Below are positions 35,257 to 47,523 of a stretch of DNA of 64,000 nt, piece by piece. Position numbers and translations under genes: made by a program. The notes beneath the pieces are model-generated. The model was not told the DNA's origin. It saw only the letters and a list, made by a program, of their open reading frames with translations, and did no database searches. The first letter of the stretch is position 1. Each line of letters opens with the position of its first letter. The stretch comes from an uncultured Gammaproteobacteria bacterium (GTDB taxonomy: Bacteria > Pseudomonadota > Gammaproteobacteria > Steroidobacterales > XN24), in the NCBI GenBank assembly GCA_947259915.1, contig CAMYOC010000049.1, positions 1-64,000 of the forward strand, written 5' to 3'.

Positions 35257-36711
35257 TCAGGCGGCGTCGGTGTCCGGGGCCCACGCCACATCGAGGTGAC
35301 GCGCGGCACGGACGTCATCAAGCCGGCGCACCGGGGTGGTATGGGGCGCGGACTTGAGCATCTCCACATCCTTGCTGGCTTCTCCGAGGATCGCCGCCAT
35401 GGCGTCGACAAAACCGTCCAGGACTTCCTTGGCTTCGGTCTCGGTGGGCTCGATCAACAGACACTCCGGGACCAGCAGCGGGAAATACGTGGTCGGCGCA
35501 TGATAACCGTAGTCCAGCAGGCGTTTGGCGAAGTCCATCGCGGTCGCGTTGAACTGCCTGGCCGTGACGATGAACTCATGGCTGGCGCGACGGTCCGGGT
35601 GGGCCAGCTCGAAACCCTTCTCCTGCAGGCGCGCGGCCATGTAGTTCGCGTTCAGGGTGGCGAAATCAGCCACCCGCCGCATGCCCTCGCGACCGAGCAT
35701 CCGCGCGTAGACATAGGCGCGCAGCAGAACGCCCGCGTTGCCCATGAATGCCGACAGCCGGCCGATGGTCTGTGGTTTGTCTGCCTCGGTCAGCCAGCGA
35801 TAAGACGCACCCTCTTTGCCCACCACCGGAAGCGGCAGGAATGGCTCCAGACATTCGGCGACGCCGACAGCGCCGGATCCCGGGCCGCCGCCGCCGTGCG
35901 GCGTGGAGAAGGTCTTGTGCAGATTCATGTGGATGACGTCGAAGCCCATGTCGCCCGGCCGCGCGCGGCCGAGGATGGCGTTGAGATTGGCGCCGTCATA
36001 ATAGAGCAGGCCGCCGGCCTCATGGACCATGTCCGAGATCTCGAGGATGCTGCGTTCGAACACACCGACGGTCGAGGGATTGGTCAGCATGATCCCGGCC
36101 GTGTTGGGCCCCAGCACCTGCCGCAGCGCCTCGATATCCACATCACCGTCGTCACGGGTCGGGATTTCGATCACCTTGCAGCCACACATGGTGGCGGTGG
36201 CCGGGTTGGTGCCGTGGGCCGCGTCGGGGACGATGATCTCGTCGCGATGCGAATCGCCGCGCGCCTGATGATAGGCGCGGATCATGGCAACGCCAGCAAA
36301 CTCGCCCTGGGCGCCAGCCATCGGCGTCAGCGACACCGCCTGCATCCCGGTGACGTCCTTGAGCATCTCCTGCAGTTCGAACAAACACTCGAGGAAACCC
36401 TGGCCGTGACTGACCGGTGCCAGCGGATGCCGGCCAATAAAGCCCGGCAGCATGGCCAGCGTGTTGCAGGCCCGCGGGTTGTATTTCATGGTGCATGAAC
36501 CCAGCGGATAGAAGTGCGTATCGATAGAGAAATTGAGCTTCGACAGCCGGGTAAAGTGGCGCACGGTCTCCAGCTCAGAGACCTCGGGCAGACGCGGTGG
36601 CGTCTTGCGCCGCAAGGCCGCGGGCAGATCGATCGTCGCCATCTCGGCCGGCGCCTGGGCCTGGGCGCGGCGGCCCGGGCGGGAATATTCGAAAATGACA
36701 GGCTCAGTCAT
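35257..36711 (-). CDS. gcvPB: Glycine dehydrogenase (decarboxylating) subunit 2
   Basis: 484 residues, the PLP-binding half of the split P protein of the glycine cleavage system. The lysine that carries PLP lies in [16 protein letters not shown]. The N-terminal [21 protein letters not shown]-type region is intact, and the length fits the two-subunit form rather than the single-chain form. It decarboxylates glycine and passes the aminomethyl group to GcvH. It is separated from its partner gcvPA by the thiol peroxidase gene. Confidence 0.95.
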   Translation of the reverse strand: MTEPVIFEYSRPGRRAQAQAPAEMATIDLPAALRRKTPPRLPEVSELETVRHFTRLSKLNFSIDTHFYPLGSCTMKYNPRACNTLAMLPGFIGRHPLAPVSHGQGFLECLFELQEMLKDVTGMQAVSLTPMAGAQGEFAGVAMIRAYHQARGDSHRDEIIVPDAAHGTNPATATMCGCKVIEIPTRDDGDVDIEALRQVLGPNTAGIMLTNPSTVGVFERSILEISDMVHEAGGLLYYDGANLNAILGRARPGDMGFDVIHMNLHKTFSTPHGGGGPGSGAVGVAECLEPFLPLPVVGKEGASYRWLTEADKPQTIGRLSAFMGNAGVLLRAYVYARMLGREGMRRVADFATLNANYMAARLQEKGFELAHPDRRASHEFIVTARQFNATAMDFAKRLLDYGYHAPTTYFPLLVPECLLIEPTETEAKEVLDGFVDAMAAILGEASKDVEMLKSAPHTTPVRRLDDVRAARHLDVAWAPDTDAA

Positions 36712-36746
36712 GACGTTTTGGCAACCTCTGTCGTCGGGTCCGGGGT

Positions 36747-37247
36747 TCAGCCGAGCGCCTTGAGTGCAGCGTCGTAATCCGGCTCCTGGCCGATCTCGGG
36801 CACCAGTTCGGAGTGCACCACGTTGTCGTTCTCATCGAGGACCAGCACCGCGCGCGCGCACAGGCCGGCGAGCGGTCCGTCCTCGAGTTGTACACCGTAG
36901 TTGGCGGCGAATTCCGGCGCGCGCATGGATGACAAGGTGAGCACGTTGTCCAGGCCTTCGTCGCCGCAGAAGCGTTTATGCGCAAACGGCAGGTCGGCGG
37001 AGACCATCAGCAGCACGCTGTCGGCATGTTCACGAGCATAGTCGTTGAACTTCTTGGTCGAGAGCGCACAGACCGGCGTATCGATGCTGGGGAAGATCGA
37101 CAGGAGCTTCTTCTTGCCCACCCAGTCGCCGAGCGAGACGTCGTTGAGATCGCGATCGGTAAGGGTGAAGTCGGGCGCTTTCGAGCCCACGCGCGGCAGG
37201 TCGCCGTTGGTGTGGATCTCGTTACCGTGCAGGGTCACTGTGGCCAT
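36747..37247 (-). CDS. tpx: Thiol peroxidase (Tpx)
   Basis: 166 residues of the 2-Cys peroxiredoxin Tpx group. The peroxidatic cysteine is in [16 protein letters not shown] and the resolving cysteine in [12 protein letters not shown]. It reduces hydrogen and organic peroxides with thioredoxin, in the cytoplasm or periplasm. The ATG at 37247 begins the conserved [13 protein letters not shown] segment. It lies between gcvPA (40 bp) and gcvPB (35 bp), all on the same strand, so it is very likely part of that transcript. Confidence 0.95.
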   Translation of the reverse strand: MATVTLHGNEIHTNGDLPRVGSKAPDFTLTDRDLNDVSLGDWVGKKKLLSIFPSIDTPVCALSTKKFNDYAREHADSVLLMVSADLPFAHKRFCGDEGLDNVLTLSSMRAPEFAANYGVQLEDGPLAGLCARAVLVLDENDNVVHSELVPEIGQEPDYDAALKALG

Positions 37248-37287
37248 GGTGTTCTCCAGATTCGAAAAATGACGTTGCGGGCGAAGC

Positions 37288-38661
37288 TCAGGCGACCTGA
37301 GCTTCGCGCATGATTTCGCCCAGAGCCCGGGCGTATGCTTCGATATCCTGTTCCAGTTTGGTCTCGGTGGCGCACACCAGCAGCGCGTTCCCCAGTTCAG
37401 GGAAATCCGCAGACAGATCGTAACCGCCGAGCAGGTCACGCTCGGCGAGGGCCGCGAGCACCGGTGCTACCGGGCGATCCAGCGTCAATACCGCTTCATG
37501 GAAACGCGCTCCCTTGAATAACGGCCGCACGCCGCGTATCTCGCTCAGACGACGCACCAGTTCTTTGGTGTTGGCGACCGACGCCGCCGCGACTCGCTCC
37601 AGGCCGTCGCTGCCGAGCAAGCTCATGTAGATGGTGGCGGCGGTGACCATCAGGCCCTGGTTGGTGCAGATATTGGAGGTGGCTTTGGACCGACGGATGT
37701 GCTGCTCCCGGGCCTGCAGCGTCAGCGTAAACCCGCGCCTGCCCTCCACGTCGACCGTGCGGCCGACGATACGCCCGGGCATCTGGCGCACAAACCCGAT
37801 CTTGCAGGTCATAAAGCCAAAATAAGGGCCGCCTGAAGACAGCGGCACGCCCAGCGGCTGACCCTCCCCACAGGCGATGTCGGCACCATCCGCGCCCCAC
37901 TCTCCCGGCGGTTTGAGCAAGGCCAGGGACAGCGGGTTGACCACCGCGATGGCCAGCGCATCGCGCGCATGAGCCCAGTCGACCAGTTCGTCGACCTGCT
38001 CCAGGTTGCCGAGGAAATTCGGTTGCTGGATCACCACCGCAGTGATGTCCTCATCGTCGAAGCGCGCCAGCGCCTCACGATCTATCTGACCGGTCGCAGC
38101 ATCCATCGGGATCGGCTCAAAACTGAGCCCCTGGTTGCCGGCGACGGTGCGAGCCACATTCGAATAGACCGGATTGACGGTACCGGCCACGAGGATCCGC
38201 GCGCTGTGCGATTTGCGATTCGCACGCACCGCCATCAACGCCGCCTCGGCCACCGCCGACGCGCCGTCATAGAGAGAAGCGTTGGACACATCCAGACCGG
38301 TCAGACTGCTCATCATGCTCTGGTATTCGTAGATGAGCTGCAGCGTGCCCTGGCTGGCTTCCGCCTGATACGGCGTGTAGGCGCTGTAGAACTCACCACG
38401 GGTGGTGATCTCCCACACTGCCGCCGGGATGTGGTGCTCATAGGCGCCGGCACCGATAAAGCACAGCGCACCGTGATCCTGTGCGGCTCGCTGATGCATG
38501 AGTCGCTGAATCTCCATCTCGCTCATGCCGGCCGGCACATGTTCCAGCTCGGAGATCCGCAGCGACTGTGGGATCTCGTCGAACAGATCATCGATGGTCT
38601 CGACACCGATGGCGTCGAGCATCGCGCGGATGTCATCTTCGTTATGCGGGATAAAAGGCAT
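37288..38661 (-). CDS. gcvPA: Glycine dehydrogenase (decarboxylating) subunit 1
   Basis: 457 residues, the first half of the split P protein. Conserved stretches include [19 protein letters not shown], the [20 protein letters not shown] motif and [19 protein letters not shown] near the C-terminus. It pairs with GcvPB in the alpha2beta2 enzyme. It lies 47 bp downstream of gcvH. Confidence 0.95.
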   Translation of the reverse strand: MPFIPHNEDDIRAMLDAIGVETIDDLFDEIPQSLRISELEHVPAGMSEMEIQRLMHQRAAQDHGALCFIGAGAYEHHIPAAVWEITTRGEFYSAYTPYQAEASQGTLQLIYEYQSMMSSLTGLDVSNASLYDGASAVAEAALMAVRANRKSHSARILVAGTVNPVYSNVARTVAGNQGLSFEPIPMDAATGQIDREALARFDDEDITAVVIQQPNFLGNLEQVDELVDWAHARDALAIAVVNPLSLALLKPPGEWGADGADIACGEGQPLGVPLSSGGPYFGFMTCKIGFVRQMPGRIVGRTVDVEGRRGFTLTLQAREQHIRRSKATSNICTNQGLMVTAATIYMSLLGSDGLERVAAASVANTKELVRRLSEIRGVRPLFKGARFHEAVLTLDRPVAPVLAALAERDLLGGYDLSADFPELGNALLVCATETKLEQDIEAYARALGEIMREAQVA

Positions 38662-38708
38662 CGGTCAATTCCTGTATTTGCAGCGGACTCCTGGCGGAGC
38701 CAGCGGCG

Positions 38709-39095
38709 TCACTCGTCCAGGATCGCGGCATAGGCCGCGGGGTCGAGCAACGCATCCATACCCGCATCGTCATCCAGCCGGATCTTGACCAGCCAGCCGT
38801 CACCATAGGGGGCGTCATTGACCTTCTCCGGCGCATCGGCCAGACCCTCATTGGCCTCCACGACTTCGCCGCTGACCGGGCAATAGACGTCGGAAGCCGC
38901 CTTGACCGACTCGACCACGGCGCAGGCATCGCCGACCGCCAGCTTGCGGCCGACCTCGGGCACCTCGACGAATACCAGATCTCCCAGCGCGGCCTGGGCA
39001 TGATCGGTGATACCCATGGTCACGGTGCCATCGCCGGCATCGCGCACCCATTCGTGAGATTTGGTGTATTTCAGATCGGCAGGTGTTTCACTCAT
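38709..39095 (-). CDS. gcvH: Glycine cleavage system H protein
   Basis: 128 residues. The lipoyl-lysine is in [20 protein letters not shown], and the start [16 protein letters not shown] is typical. It shuttles the aminomethyl group between GcvP and GcvT on its lipoyl arm. ATG at 39095 is chosen by similarity; upstream in-frame codons have no support. Confidence 0.96.
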   Translation of the reverse strand: MSETPADLKYTKSHEWVRDAGDGTVTMGITDHAQAALGDLVFVEVPEVGRKLAVGDACAVVESVKAASDVYCPVSGEVVEANEGLADAPEKVNDAPYGDGWLVKIRLDDDAGMDALLDPAAYAAILDE

Positions 39096-39153
39096 ATCCC
39101 CATCCCCTCGCAGATAGCACGGGCCCGGAACCCGTGGTGCAATCAAATACTAA

Positions 39154-40239
39154 CTAAACCCTTGGCTTACCGTGGCGCACGAACGGCGGCCTGACCACGC
39201 GCGCCGCCAGGTGTCGTCCGCGTATCTCGACCGTGCAGGTATCGGCGGTCGCGGCGGGCACCCTGGCCAGACCGATCGAGCGTCCCAGGGTCGGCGAGAA
39301 GCTGCCGCTCGTCACCTCGCCTTTGCCGACGCCCTCCACCAGCACTCTCTGATGCCCGCGCAGCACGCCTCGATCCTCCAGCAACAACCCGACCAGCTTG
39401 CGCCCGGCTCCATCGCGGCGCTGTTTCTCCAGCACCTCGCGACCGATAAACGCACGTTCGGCAGGCTCCCAGGCAATGGTCCAGCCGAGACCCGATTCCA
39501 GCGGTGATGTCGTTTCGTCCATGTCACCGCCATAGAGGTTCATGCCTGCCTCCAGACGCAGCGTATCCCTTGCGCCAAGGCCACAGGGCCGGATACCGGC
39601 CGCTGCCAGACAGGCCCAGAGCTCGGTTGCGCGGTCGCCGGGCAGGATGATCTCCCAGCCGTCCTCACCGGTATAACCGGTGCGGGCCACGAACAGATCA
39701 CCGGCGGCGGCGGCAAAAAACGGCGTCAGTTCCATCGCCGCCTCGCGGCCTTCTTCAGGCAGACAGGTCGACGCCTTGTCCCGCGCGTTCGGGCCCTGCA
39801 CCGCGATCATGGCCAGCTCGCGACGCTCCTTGACGTCGACATCAAATGTTTCAGCGTGGCGCCGGATCCAGGCCAGATCCTTTTCGCGGGTGGCGGCATT
39901 GACCACCACCCGGTACCAGTCATCGCGCAGATAGTAGACGATCAGATCGTCGATAACGCCGCCGTCCTCGGTCAGCATGCAGCTATAGAGCGCCTTGCCC
40001 GGCTCGCCGAGCTTGCCGATGTCATTGGCCAGCAGCCGTCTGAGGAAATCCGCGACACGCTCACCGTACAGATCGACGACGGTCATGTGCGAGACGTCGA
40101 ACATACCGGCGTCCTTGCGCACCGCATGGTGCTCCTCGATCTGTGAACCGTAGTGCACCGGCATGTCCCAGCCGCCAAAGTCCACCATCCGCGCACCCAT
40201 GTCGACGTGGGCGTCGTAAAGCGGTGTTCTGTCTCCCAT
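39154..40239 (-). CDS. gcvT: Glycine cleavage system T protein (aminomethyltransferase)
   Basis: About 361 residues. [27 protein letters not shown] at the start (read in parts), [20 protein letters not shown] and the C-terminal [16 protein letters not shown] fit the family. It moves the one-carbon unit from the lipoyl arm of GcvH to tetrahydrofolate, releasing ammonia. ATG at 40239, with GGGAG 7 bases upstream, is preferred over a TTG two codons earlier. It is the first gene of the operon and follows the glycine riboswitch and its terminator. Confidence 0.95.
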   Translation of the reverse strand: MGDRTPLYDAHVDMGARMVDFGGWDMPVHYGSQIEEHHAVRKDAGMFDVSHMTVVDLYGERVADFLRRLLANDIGKLGEPGKALYSCMLTEDGGVIDDLIVYYLRDDWYRVVVNAATREKDLAWIRRHAETFDVDVKERRELAMIAVQGPNARDKASTCLPEEGREAAMELTPFFAAAAGDLFVARTGYTGEDGWEIILPGDRATELWACLAAAGIRPCGLGARDTLRLEAGMNLYGGDMDETTSPLESGLGWTIAWEPAERAFIGREVLEKQRRDGAGRKLVGLLLEDRGVLRGHQRVLVEGVGKGEVTSGSFSPTLGRSIGLARVPAATADTCTVEIRGRHLAARVVRPPFVRHGKPRV

Positions 40240-40287
40240 CTGCAAACTCCCGGATCGGCCGGCCCCCGCCAGTTGGCGGCGAGAGCA

Positions 40288-40322
40288 ATAAAAAAGGCGA
40301 CAGGACTCACGTCCTGCCGCCC
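40288..40322 (-). terminator. Riboswitch-linked intrinsic terminator
   Basis: On the minus strand GGCGGCAGGAC-GTGA-GTCCTGTCGCC forms a strong stem with one G-U pair, followed directly by a run of T residues. It lies between the glycine riboswitch and the gcvT start, so it is the expected expression platform: glycine binding would prevent it from forming and switch the operon on. Confidence 0.8.
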
Positions 40323-40513
40323 CTCTGTCCTGATACCTGAGAGATTGAGCGCAGCGCCCTGAAGCGCCGGCCGTACCCCTTCGGTGGGCCGCGATGGCGA
40401 CCGCTCTCCAGAGTCAACATGGTCCCGCCGTCTCGTTTGCCTGAGCGTTTCCGGGCGGGTTGCGCCTTCGGCGTCCTGCCGCACTGCGGCAGGATCTCTC
40501 CCGCGGGACCATC
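40318..40513 (-). promoter_or_regulatory. Tandem glycine riboswitch
   Basis: Two glycine aptamers lie in series upstream of gcvT. The first (about 40513-40420) has the hallmark CGCCGAAGG...GCAA and AAACGCTCAGGCAAA segments. The second (about 40413-40318) has GGAGAG, CACCGAAGGGG and AATCTCTCAGGTA, ending ACAGAGGGG. A TTGA-like linker joins them. Glycine riboswitches sense glycine and here should activate the glycine cleavage genes. The structure stretches about 195 nt. Confidence 0.88.
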
Positions 40514-40527
40514 TGGTTGAATCGACG

Positions 40528-40556
40528 ATAATAGCCCAAGCCCCGCGGCCCGGCCA
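40528..40556 (-). promoter_or_regulatory. Putative sigma-70 promoter of the gcv operon
   Basis: On the minus strand TATTAT (40533-40528) is a good -10 box with a weaker -35-like TGGCCG (40556-40551) 17 bases upstream. The start point would fall a few bases before the first aptamer, consistent with the riboswitch lying at the 5' end of the transcript. Confidence 0.5.
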
Positions 40557-40639
40557 GCACACGCGCTTGCCCTGCAGAGGTGCGCATACCAATATGTCGC
40601 GGCTGAGTCCCTGTCCTGCCCTTCGAGTCGAGAAAGCTG

Positions 40640-42421
40640 ATGCGAAACGTGCTTGCCCTGACCCTGATCCTGCTCACTCCCTGCGCTGTCGCCGAAGTCC
40701 AGCCGGACACCGCGACGGCCACCCTGCATCAGTTGTTCGAGCTTGACTGGGAGCGGCGTCTGGCGGATGAGCCCACCCAGGCGTCACGGCTCGGAGACCG
40801 GCGCTATAACGATCGCTGGCCGGATCTGAGCCTGCAGGCGCTGGCGCGTCGGCACCGGGACGACCAGGCGGCGTTAGCGGCGCTGGCGGCCGTCGACCGG
40901 GACGATCTGGAGCCGCTCGACCAGGTCAATTACGACCTGTTCAGACGCAATCTGCAGAATCGGCTGGATATCCACCGCTTCGGGCGTCAGTCGCTGTACG
41001 GCGGCAACGAGGCGACACCGATGAACCAGCGCGACGGCGTGCAGACCGCCTATGACCTGGCAGAAAGCCTGCGCTTCGAGCGCGAGCAGGACTACCGCGA
41101 CTGGATTTCCCGGCTGCAGCGCTTCGGCGTCTATGTGGACCAGACCATCGCGCTGTTCCAGGACGCCCTCGACCGTGGCATCGCGCAACCCCGAATCATC
41201 GTCGAACGCATCCGCGACCAGCTGCCACCGCTGCTGGTGGCAGATCCCGCTACAAGCCCCTTCTATACCCCGTTCGGCACGATGGCGGAGAGTATTTCGC
41301 CGGCGCAGCAGACGGCGCTCCGGGCCGAGGCCACCAGCGCGATCGAGGACGTCGTAGTCCCGGCATACAGTCGCTTTGCTGAATTCCTGGACAACACCTA
41401 TCTGCCTCGCTCACGCGCCAGCTTCGGCGTCGGCGCGGAGCCGGAGGGTCAGGCCTTCTACGCCAACCGCGTGCGCTATTTCACCACCACTGACCTGACT
41501 CCGGAACAGATCCACGCGATCGGCCTGACCGAGGTCGCCCGTATCCGCGCCGAGATGCAGGACCTGATCGACAGCCTCGGCTTCGACGGCAGCTTTGCGG
41601 ATTTCCTCACCTTCCTGCGCACCGACCCGCAGTTCTACTACGAGACGCCGGAAGCCCTGTTCGAGGCCTATCTGGCGACCAGCAAGCGTATCGATCCCGA
41701 ACTGGTAAAACTGTTCGGCCGTCTGCCGCGCATGCCCTATGGGCTGCGCCCGATCGCAGATGCGGTGGCGCCCCATACCACCACCGCTTTTTACTCGCCG
41801 CCGGCCGATGACGGCAGCCGCGCGGGTTTTTATTACGTCAACCTCTATGAGCCATCGACCCGACCCAAGTACGAGATCGAGGTGCTGACCGTGCACGAAG
41901 CCATGCCCGGTCATCATCTGGAAAACGCGCTGACCATGGAACTGGGTCAACTACCGGCATTCCGCCGTCATGATTATCTGACCGCGTTCAGCGAGGGCTG
42001 GGCGCTGTACACCGAAAGCCTGGGGGCAGACCTGGGTCTCTACCGGGATCCGTACTCCAGGTTCGGCCAACTCACCTACGAGATGTGGCGAGCGGTGCGG
42101 CTGGTGATTGACACCGGCATCCATGCGTTTGGCTGGGAGCGCCAGCGCGCGATCGAATTCTTCAAGGCCAACGCAGCAAAAACCGAGCTGGATATCGTCA
42201 ACGAAGTTGATCGCTACATCAGCTGGCCCGGCCAGGCCCTCGCCTACAAGATCGGCGAGCTGCAGATCAAGCGCCTGCGAGCGGAGGCTGAAACGCGGCT
42301 GGGCGAGGAGTTCGACATCCGCGCCTTCCATGATCAGCTGCTGGCGACGGGACCGGTGCCGTTGGCGTTGATGGAGCAGAACACGCGTCGCTGGATCGAG
42401 CAGCAGGCTGCAGCCCGCTAG
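40640..42421 (+). CDS. DUF885-family metallopeptidase-like protein, exported
   Basis: 593 residues with a signal peptide (RNVLALTLILLTPCAVA). The zinc-binding pattern is VHEAMPGHHLENAL followed by TAFSEGWALYTESLG, as in the DUF885 family of putative metallopeptidases. Such proteins are abundant in Xanthomonadales and related groups; substrates are unknown. It is transcribed away from the glycine operon, and the two promoters must share the 40521-40640 region. Confidence 0.9.
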   Translation: MRNVLALTLILLTPCAVAEVQPDTATATLHQLFELDWERRLADEPTQASRLGDRRYNDRWPDLSLQALARRHRDDQAALAALAAVDRDDLEPLDQVNYDLFRRNLQNRLDIHRFGRQSLYGGNEATPMNQRDGVQTAYDLAESLRFEREQDYRDWISRLQRFGVYVDQTIALFQDALDRGIAQPRIIVERIRDQLPPLLVADPATSPFYTPFGTMAESISPAQQTALRAEATSAIEDVVVPAYSRFAEFLDNTYLPRSRASFGVGAEPEGQAFYANRVRYFTTTDLTPEQIHAIGLTEVARIRAEMQDLIDSLGFDGSFADFLTFLRTDPQFYYETPEALFEAYLATSKRIDPELVKLFGRLPRMPYGLRPIADAVAPHTTTAFYSPPADDGSRAGFYYVNLYEPSTRPKYEIEVLTVHEAMPGHHLENALTMELGQLPAFRRHDYLTAFSEGWALYTESLGADLGLYRDPYSRFGQLTYEMWRAVRLVIDTGIHAFGWERQRAIEFFKANAAKTELDIVNEVDRYISWPGQALAYKIGELQIKRLRAEAETRLGEEFDIRAFHDQLLATGPVPLALMEQNTRRWIEQQAAAR

Positions 42422-42478
42422 CCCGGGCATCGGCTATCATTCCCGCTCCGGACAGCCGCAGACAAGCTTCAAACACCA

Positions 42479-43714
42479 ATGATCCAGCAGACCGCCAGCG
42501 TGATACGCCGCCACACCCTTGGTGTAGCCGTCGACCATGTGCGTGTCGGCGGCGGCGCGCCGGTGGTCGTGCAGTCGATGACCAATACCGACACGGCGGA
42601 CGTGGACGCCACTGTCGAGCAGGTCAAGGCGCTGGCAAAAGCCGGCTCGGAGCTGGTGCGTATCACGGTCGACACCGAGGAAGCCGCCCGCGCGGTGCCG
42701 ACCATCCGCGAGCGGCTGTTCCAGCTCGGGGTGAACGCCCCGCTGGTCGGCGATTTTCATTTCAACGGCCACAAGCTGCTGACCCGCTATCCCGAGTGTG
42801 CCGAGGCCCTGTCCAAATACCGGATCAACCCCGGCAACGTCGGCCGCGGCAGCAAGCGGGACCCGCAGTTCGCCGCCATGATCGAAGTCGCCTGCCGTTA
42901 TGACCGACCGGTGCGCATCGGCGTCAACTGGGGCAGTCTGGATCAGGAGCTGTTGACCCGGCTGATGGACGAGAACTCGGCCAGCAGCGAGCCACTGGAC
43001 GCCGACCAGGTGGTGCACAAAGCCATGATCGCGTCAGCGGTCGGTAGTGCCCGGCGGGCGGAGCAGATCGGTCTGGCCGCCGACCGCATCATCCTGTCGT
43101 GCAAGATGAGCGGCGTACAGGACCTGATTGCGGTCTACCGCGCACTGGCGGATGCAAGCGACTATCCCCTGCATCTGGGGCTGACCGAAGCCGGTATGGG
43201 CTCCAAGGGCATCGTCGCTTCCACGGCAGCCCTGGCCGTGTTGTTGCAGGAAGGGATCGGCGACACCATCCGTATCTCGCTGACGCCGGAACCCGGAGGT
43301 GACCGCACCCGCGAGGTCATCGTCGCCCAGGAGATCCTGCAGACCATGGGGCTGCGCTCGTTCACACCGATGGTTATCGCCTGTCCGGGCTGCGGGCGCA
43401 CCACAAGCACCGTGTTTCAGGTTCTCGCCCGGGACATCCAGGCCCACATACGCCAGCGCATGCCCGAGTGGCGCAAGCAATTTCAGGGCGTGGAAGACAT
43501 GACCGTGGCGGTGATGGGCTGCGTGGTGAACGGTCCCGGCGAGAGCAAGCATGCGAACATCGGCATCAGCCTGCCGGGCACCGGAGAAACACCGGTCGCG
43601 CCCGTCTACGAGGACGGCAAGAAGACCGTGACGCTAAAGGGCGACGCCATCGCAGCGGATTTCCAGAATCTGGTCGAAGCCTATGTCAGCCGTCATTACC
43701 CGCCAAGAGCCTGA
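42479..43714 (+). CDS. ispG: 4-hydroxy-3-methylbut-2-en-1-yl diphosphate synthase
   Basis: 411 residues of IspG (GcpE), the penultimate step of the MEP isoprenoid pathway. Iron-sulfur cysteines are visible in [13 protein letters not shown] and [37 protein letters not shown] near the start is characteristic, and the length fits the form with an extra middle region. It is a separate unit 57 bp after the DUF885 gene. Confidence 0.96.
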   Translation: MIQQTASVIRRHTLGVAVDHVRVGGGAPVVVQSMTNTDTADVDATVEQVKALAKAGSELVRITVDTEEAARAVPTIRERLFQLGVNAPLVGDFHFNGHKLLTRYPECAEALSKYRINPGNVGRGSKRDPQFAAMIEVACRYDRPVRIGVNWGSLDQELLTRLMDENSASSEPLDADQVVHKAMIASAVGSARRAEQIGLAADRIILSCKMSGVQDLIAVYRALADASDYPLHLGLTEAGMGSKGIVASTAALAVLLQEGIGDTIRISLTPEPGGDRTREVIVAQEILQTMGLRSFTPMVIACPGCGRTTSTVFQVLARDIQAHIRQRMPEWRKQFQGVEDMTVAVMGCVVNGPGESKHANIGISLPGTGETPVAPVYEDGKKTVTLKGDAIAADFQNLVEAYVSRHYPPRA

Positions 43715-43814
43715 TCCGGAGCGCGTCACAGCGTAGAACGTGCGGCGCCGCGTCATGTGACGGTGCGAGATCGCGGATAGAATACGCGCATGTTATTTAC
43801 AACGGAGTCTGACT

Positions 43815-44618
43815 ATGGGTAAGGGCACGAAGTACGCCTCCAAGACCCCGGACGAAAACGGTTATATCCATTACAGCGAAGAAGAAGACCAGATCTGGTC
43901 GGAGCTTTATGCGCGCCAGATGAACATCCTGCCAGACCGCGCCTGCAGCGCTTATCTGGAGAACCTGGAACGACTGGAATTGTCCCGCGACCGGGTACCC
44001 CAGTTAAACGATATATCCGCGGTGCTGCGCGAACAGACCGGCTGGGAGGTAGCGCCGGTACCAGCGCTGATCCCGTTCACCGAGTTCTTCGAATTGCTGG
44101 CCGCCAGGCGTTTCCCCGCGGCCACCTTTATCCGCTCCCGCGAGCAGATGGAATATCTGCAGGAGCCGGACGTATTCCACGAGATCTTTGGCCACACGCC
44201 GCTGCTGCTGGATAAAGGCTTCGCTGCTTTTAGCCATGCCTACGGCCGGGCCGGCGCGGCAGCACGCAAAGAAGATCACGCGATGCTGGCGCGTCTTTAC
44301 TGGTTCACCGTGGAGTTCGGTCTGATCCAGCGGCCCGGACGCCCGCTGCGGGCCTATGGGGCCGGTCTGTGCTCCTCTATCGGCGAAGTCCAATACGCGT
44401 TGGACAGCGATGTGCCGGTACGCAAACGCTTCGACCCACTCGAAGCCCTGCGCACCCCGTACCGCATAGACATCTACCAGCCCATCTACTTTGTCATAGA
44501 GAGCTCCGACGAGCTCTACCGACTGGCCCAGATGGACCTGCTCGGCATGATCGACGAGGCGCGTAAGCTGGGCATGCATCCTCCCGCTTTCCCGCCCAAG
44601 GAAAAGGCGGCGAGCTGA
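43815..44618 (+). CDS. phhA: Phenylalanine-4-hydroxylase
   Basis: 267 residues. The iron ligands are visible in VFHEIFGHTPLLL (two His) and RLYWFTVEFGLIQ (Glu), with GLCSSIGEVQYAL and HGYEEALRTPYRIDIYQP-like ends (here LEALRTPYRIDIYQP). It converts phenylalanine to tyrosine using a pterin cofactor. GGAG is well spaced before the ATG. It is followed by phhB at 35 bp. Confidence 0.96.
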   Translation: MGKGTKYASKTPDENGYIHYSEEEDQIWSELYARQMNILPDRACSAYLENLERLELSRDRVPQLNDISAVLREQTGWEVAPVPALIPFTEFFELLAARRFPAATFIRSREQMEYLQEPDVFHEIFGHTPLLLDKGFAAFSHAYGRAGAAARKEDHAMLARLYWFTVEFGLIQRPGRPLRAYGAGLCSSIGEVQYALDSDVPVRKRFDPLEALRTPYRIDIYQPIYFVIESSDELYRLAQMDLLGMIDEARKLGMHPPAFPPKEKAAS

Positions 44619-44653
44619 ACCCCGGCCGTGCCGGAGCATCCTGAGGAAACCCG

Positions 44654-44986
44654 ATGAACGAATTGACTGCTGAACGCTGTGAACCCTGCGAGGGTGGCGT
44701 AAGACCGATGAGCCGGGAGGAAGCCGGAGGGCTGCTCGCCAATCTCCACGCAGACTGGAGCCTGAACGCCGATGCCACCGAGATCCGGCGGGATTTCACC
44801 TTCAAGGGGTTCTACCGCACCATGGCGTTTGTCAATGCGGTGGCCTGGGTCGCGAATGGCGAAGCCCATCATCCGGACCTGGAAGTGGGCTGGGGCCATT
44901 GTCTGGTGCGTTTCACTACCCACGCGATCGACGGTCTGTCACGCAACGACTTTATCTGCGCCGCCAAGGTCGACGCGCTGCTATAG
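44654..44986 (+). CDS. phhB: Pterin-4a-carbinolamine dehydratase
   Basis: 110 residues. The family pattern is visible as GEAHHPDLEVGWGHCLVRFT, followed by THAIDGLSRNDF. It dehydrates the carbinolamine made by phenylalanine hydroxylase so that the pterin can be recycled. GAGGAA lies before the ATG. It forms an operon with phhA, as in Pseudomonas. Confidence 0.95.
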   Translation: MNELTAERCEPCEGGVRPMSREEAGGLLANLHADWSLNADATEIRRDFTFKGFYRTMAFVNAVAWVANGEAHHPDLEVGWGHCLVRFTTHAIDGLSRNDFICAAKVDALL

Positions 44987-45002
44987 CCACGCGGGCGGCG
45001 AT

Positions 45003-45550
45003 CTAGAACTGCCCGCTGACGCGCAGACCCACCAGGCCCGCGCCGGCCACCGGCTCGACCGTGATCGGATCGCGGGGCCTGACCAGCCACCAGTTCCAGC
45101 CGATCGCCAGCGCGGCGCCGCCGATTACGTCCCAGGTGTCATGGTTATCGGAATCGACCCGCGTCCAGCCGGTATAGGCGGCGAGCACATAGGCGGGCCA
45201 GGCATCCGACCAACCGTACCGCCGGTGCAAAAAGGCGGCGCCCGCGAACGCGCTGGAGGTGTGGCCGGAGGGAAACGCGTCGTTGTCATCCCCGTTGGGC
45301 CGCTCCTTTTTGATCGCGGCCTTGAGCCCGTAGGTGCTGGCAACGGTACCGGCAAAGGCCCACAGGAATTGTCGACGGCCGGGCGCGTCATCGCGCCGCC
45401 AGGCGATACCGTAGGCCGCCAGCGGGATCGCCACACGCAGCACGTCGCCGGAGGTCTCGACCGTGTCGGCCCGAGCATCCCCTATATGCCAACCCGGGAT
45501 CATCAGGGCCAGCGCCAGCCACAGCTCCGGCCGCAGGCGGAGAGAGCTTT

Positions 45551-45554
<4 letters not shown>
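45003..45554 (-). CDS. PAP2-family phosphatase
   Basis: 183 residues with a signal or first membrane segment (ELWLALALMIPGWHIGDA). The three phosphatase motifs are present: KKERPN, DAFPSGHTSSAFAGA and RVDSDNHDTWDVIGG. Members remove phosphate from lipids such as undecaprenyl diphosphate or phosphatidic acid in the membrane or periplasm. Its start overlaps the stop of the acyl-CoA dehydrogenase gene by ATGA, so it is the last gene of the ubi-containing operon. Confidence 0.9.
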
Positions 45555-47247
<1,693 letters not shown>

Positions 47248-47248
<1 letters not shown>

Positions 47249-47523
47249 CAGATGCCGAGCTTGTTCAAAGCGTCCATGATGCGACCCAGAGTCATGGTCA
47301 GAGTCGGGTGAGTGGATTCGAAGCGGTCGATGAACTCGGCCAGAGGCTCGGTGACTGCCTGCTCATCGGTTTTCGGCGGCGTCTGCTCAGCGGCCAGCAC
47401 ATGGCCGATGCGGGTCTGCAGCTCGCCCAGGGCCTCCATCTCCTCTGGAGCAAGCGCGTCGTCCTGCTCCAGTTCCCGGGCCAGTTCATCCAGTAGCTGT
47501 TCCAGTTCTCTCTTCGGCATCAT
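47248..47523 (-). CDS. DUF4404 family protein
   Basis: A 91-residue acidic, mostly helical protein, starting MPKRELEQLLDELAREL and ending HPTLTMTLGRIMDALNKLGI, which matches DUF4404. Function is unknown. The ATG at 47523 overlaps the ubiI stop (ATGA) and its own stop overlaps the next start (TGATG), so it is tightly coupled to both neighbours. Confidence 0.85.

Noticed and set aside
35212-36498. A 428-residue plus-strand frame opposite gcvPB
   Set aside because: gcvPB has a complete family match; the opposite frame is a composition effect.
44991-45016. GCGGGC...GCCCGC hairpin between phhB and the PAP2 gene as a terminator
   Set aside because: The loop is 14 bases and no T run follows on either strand.
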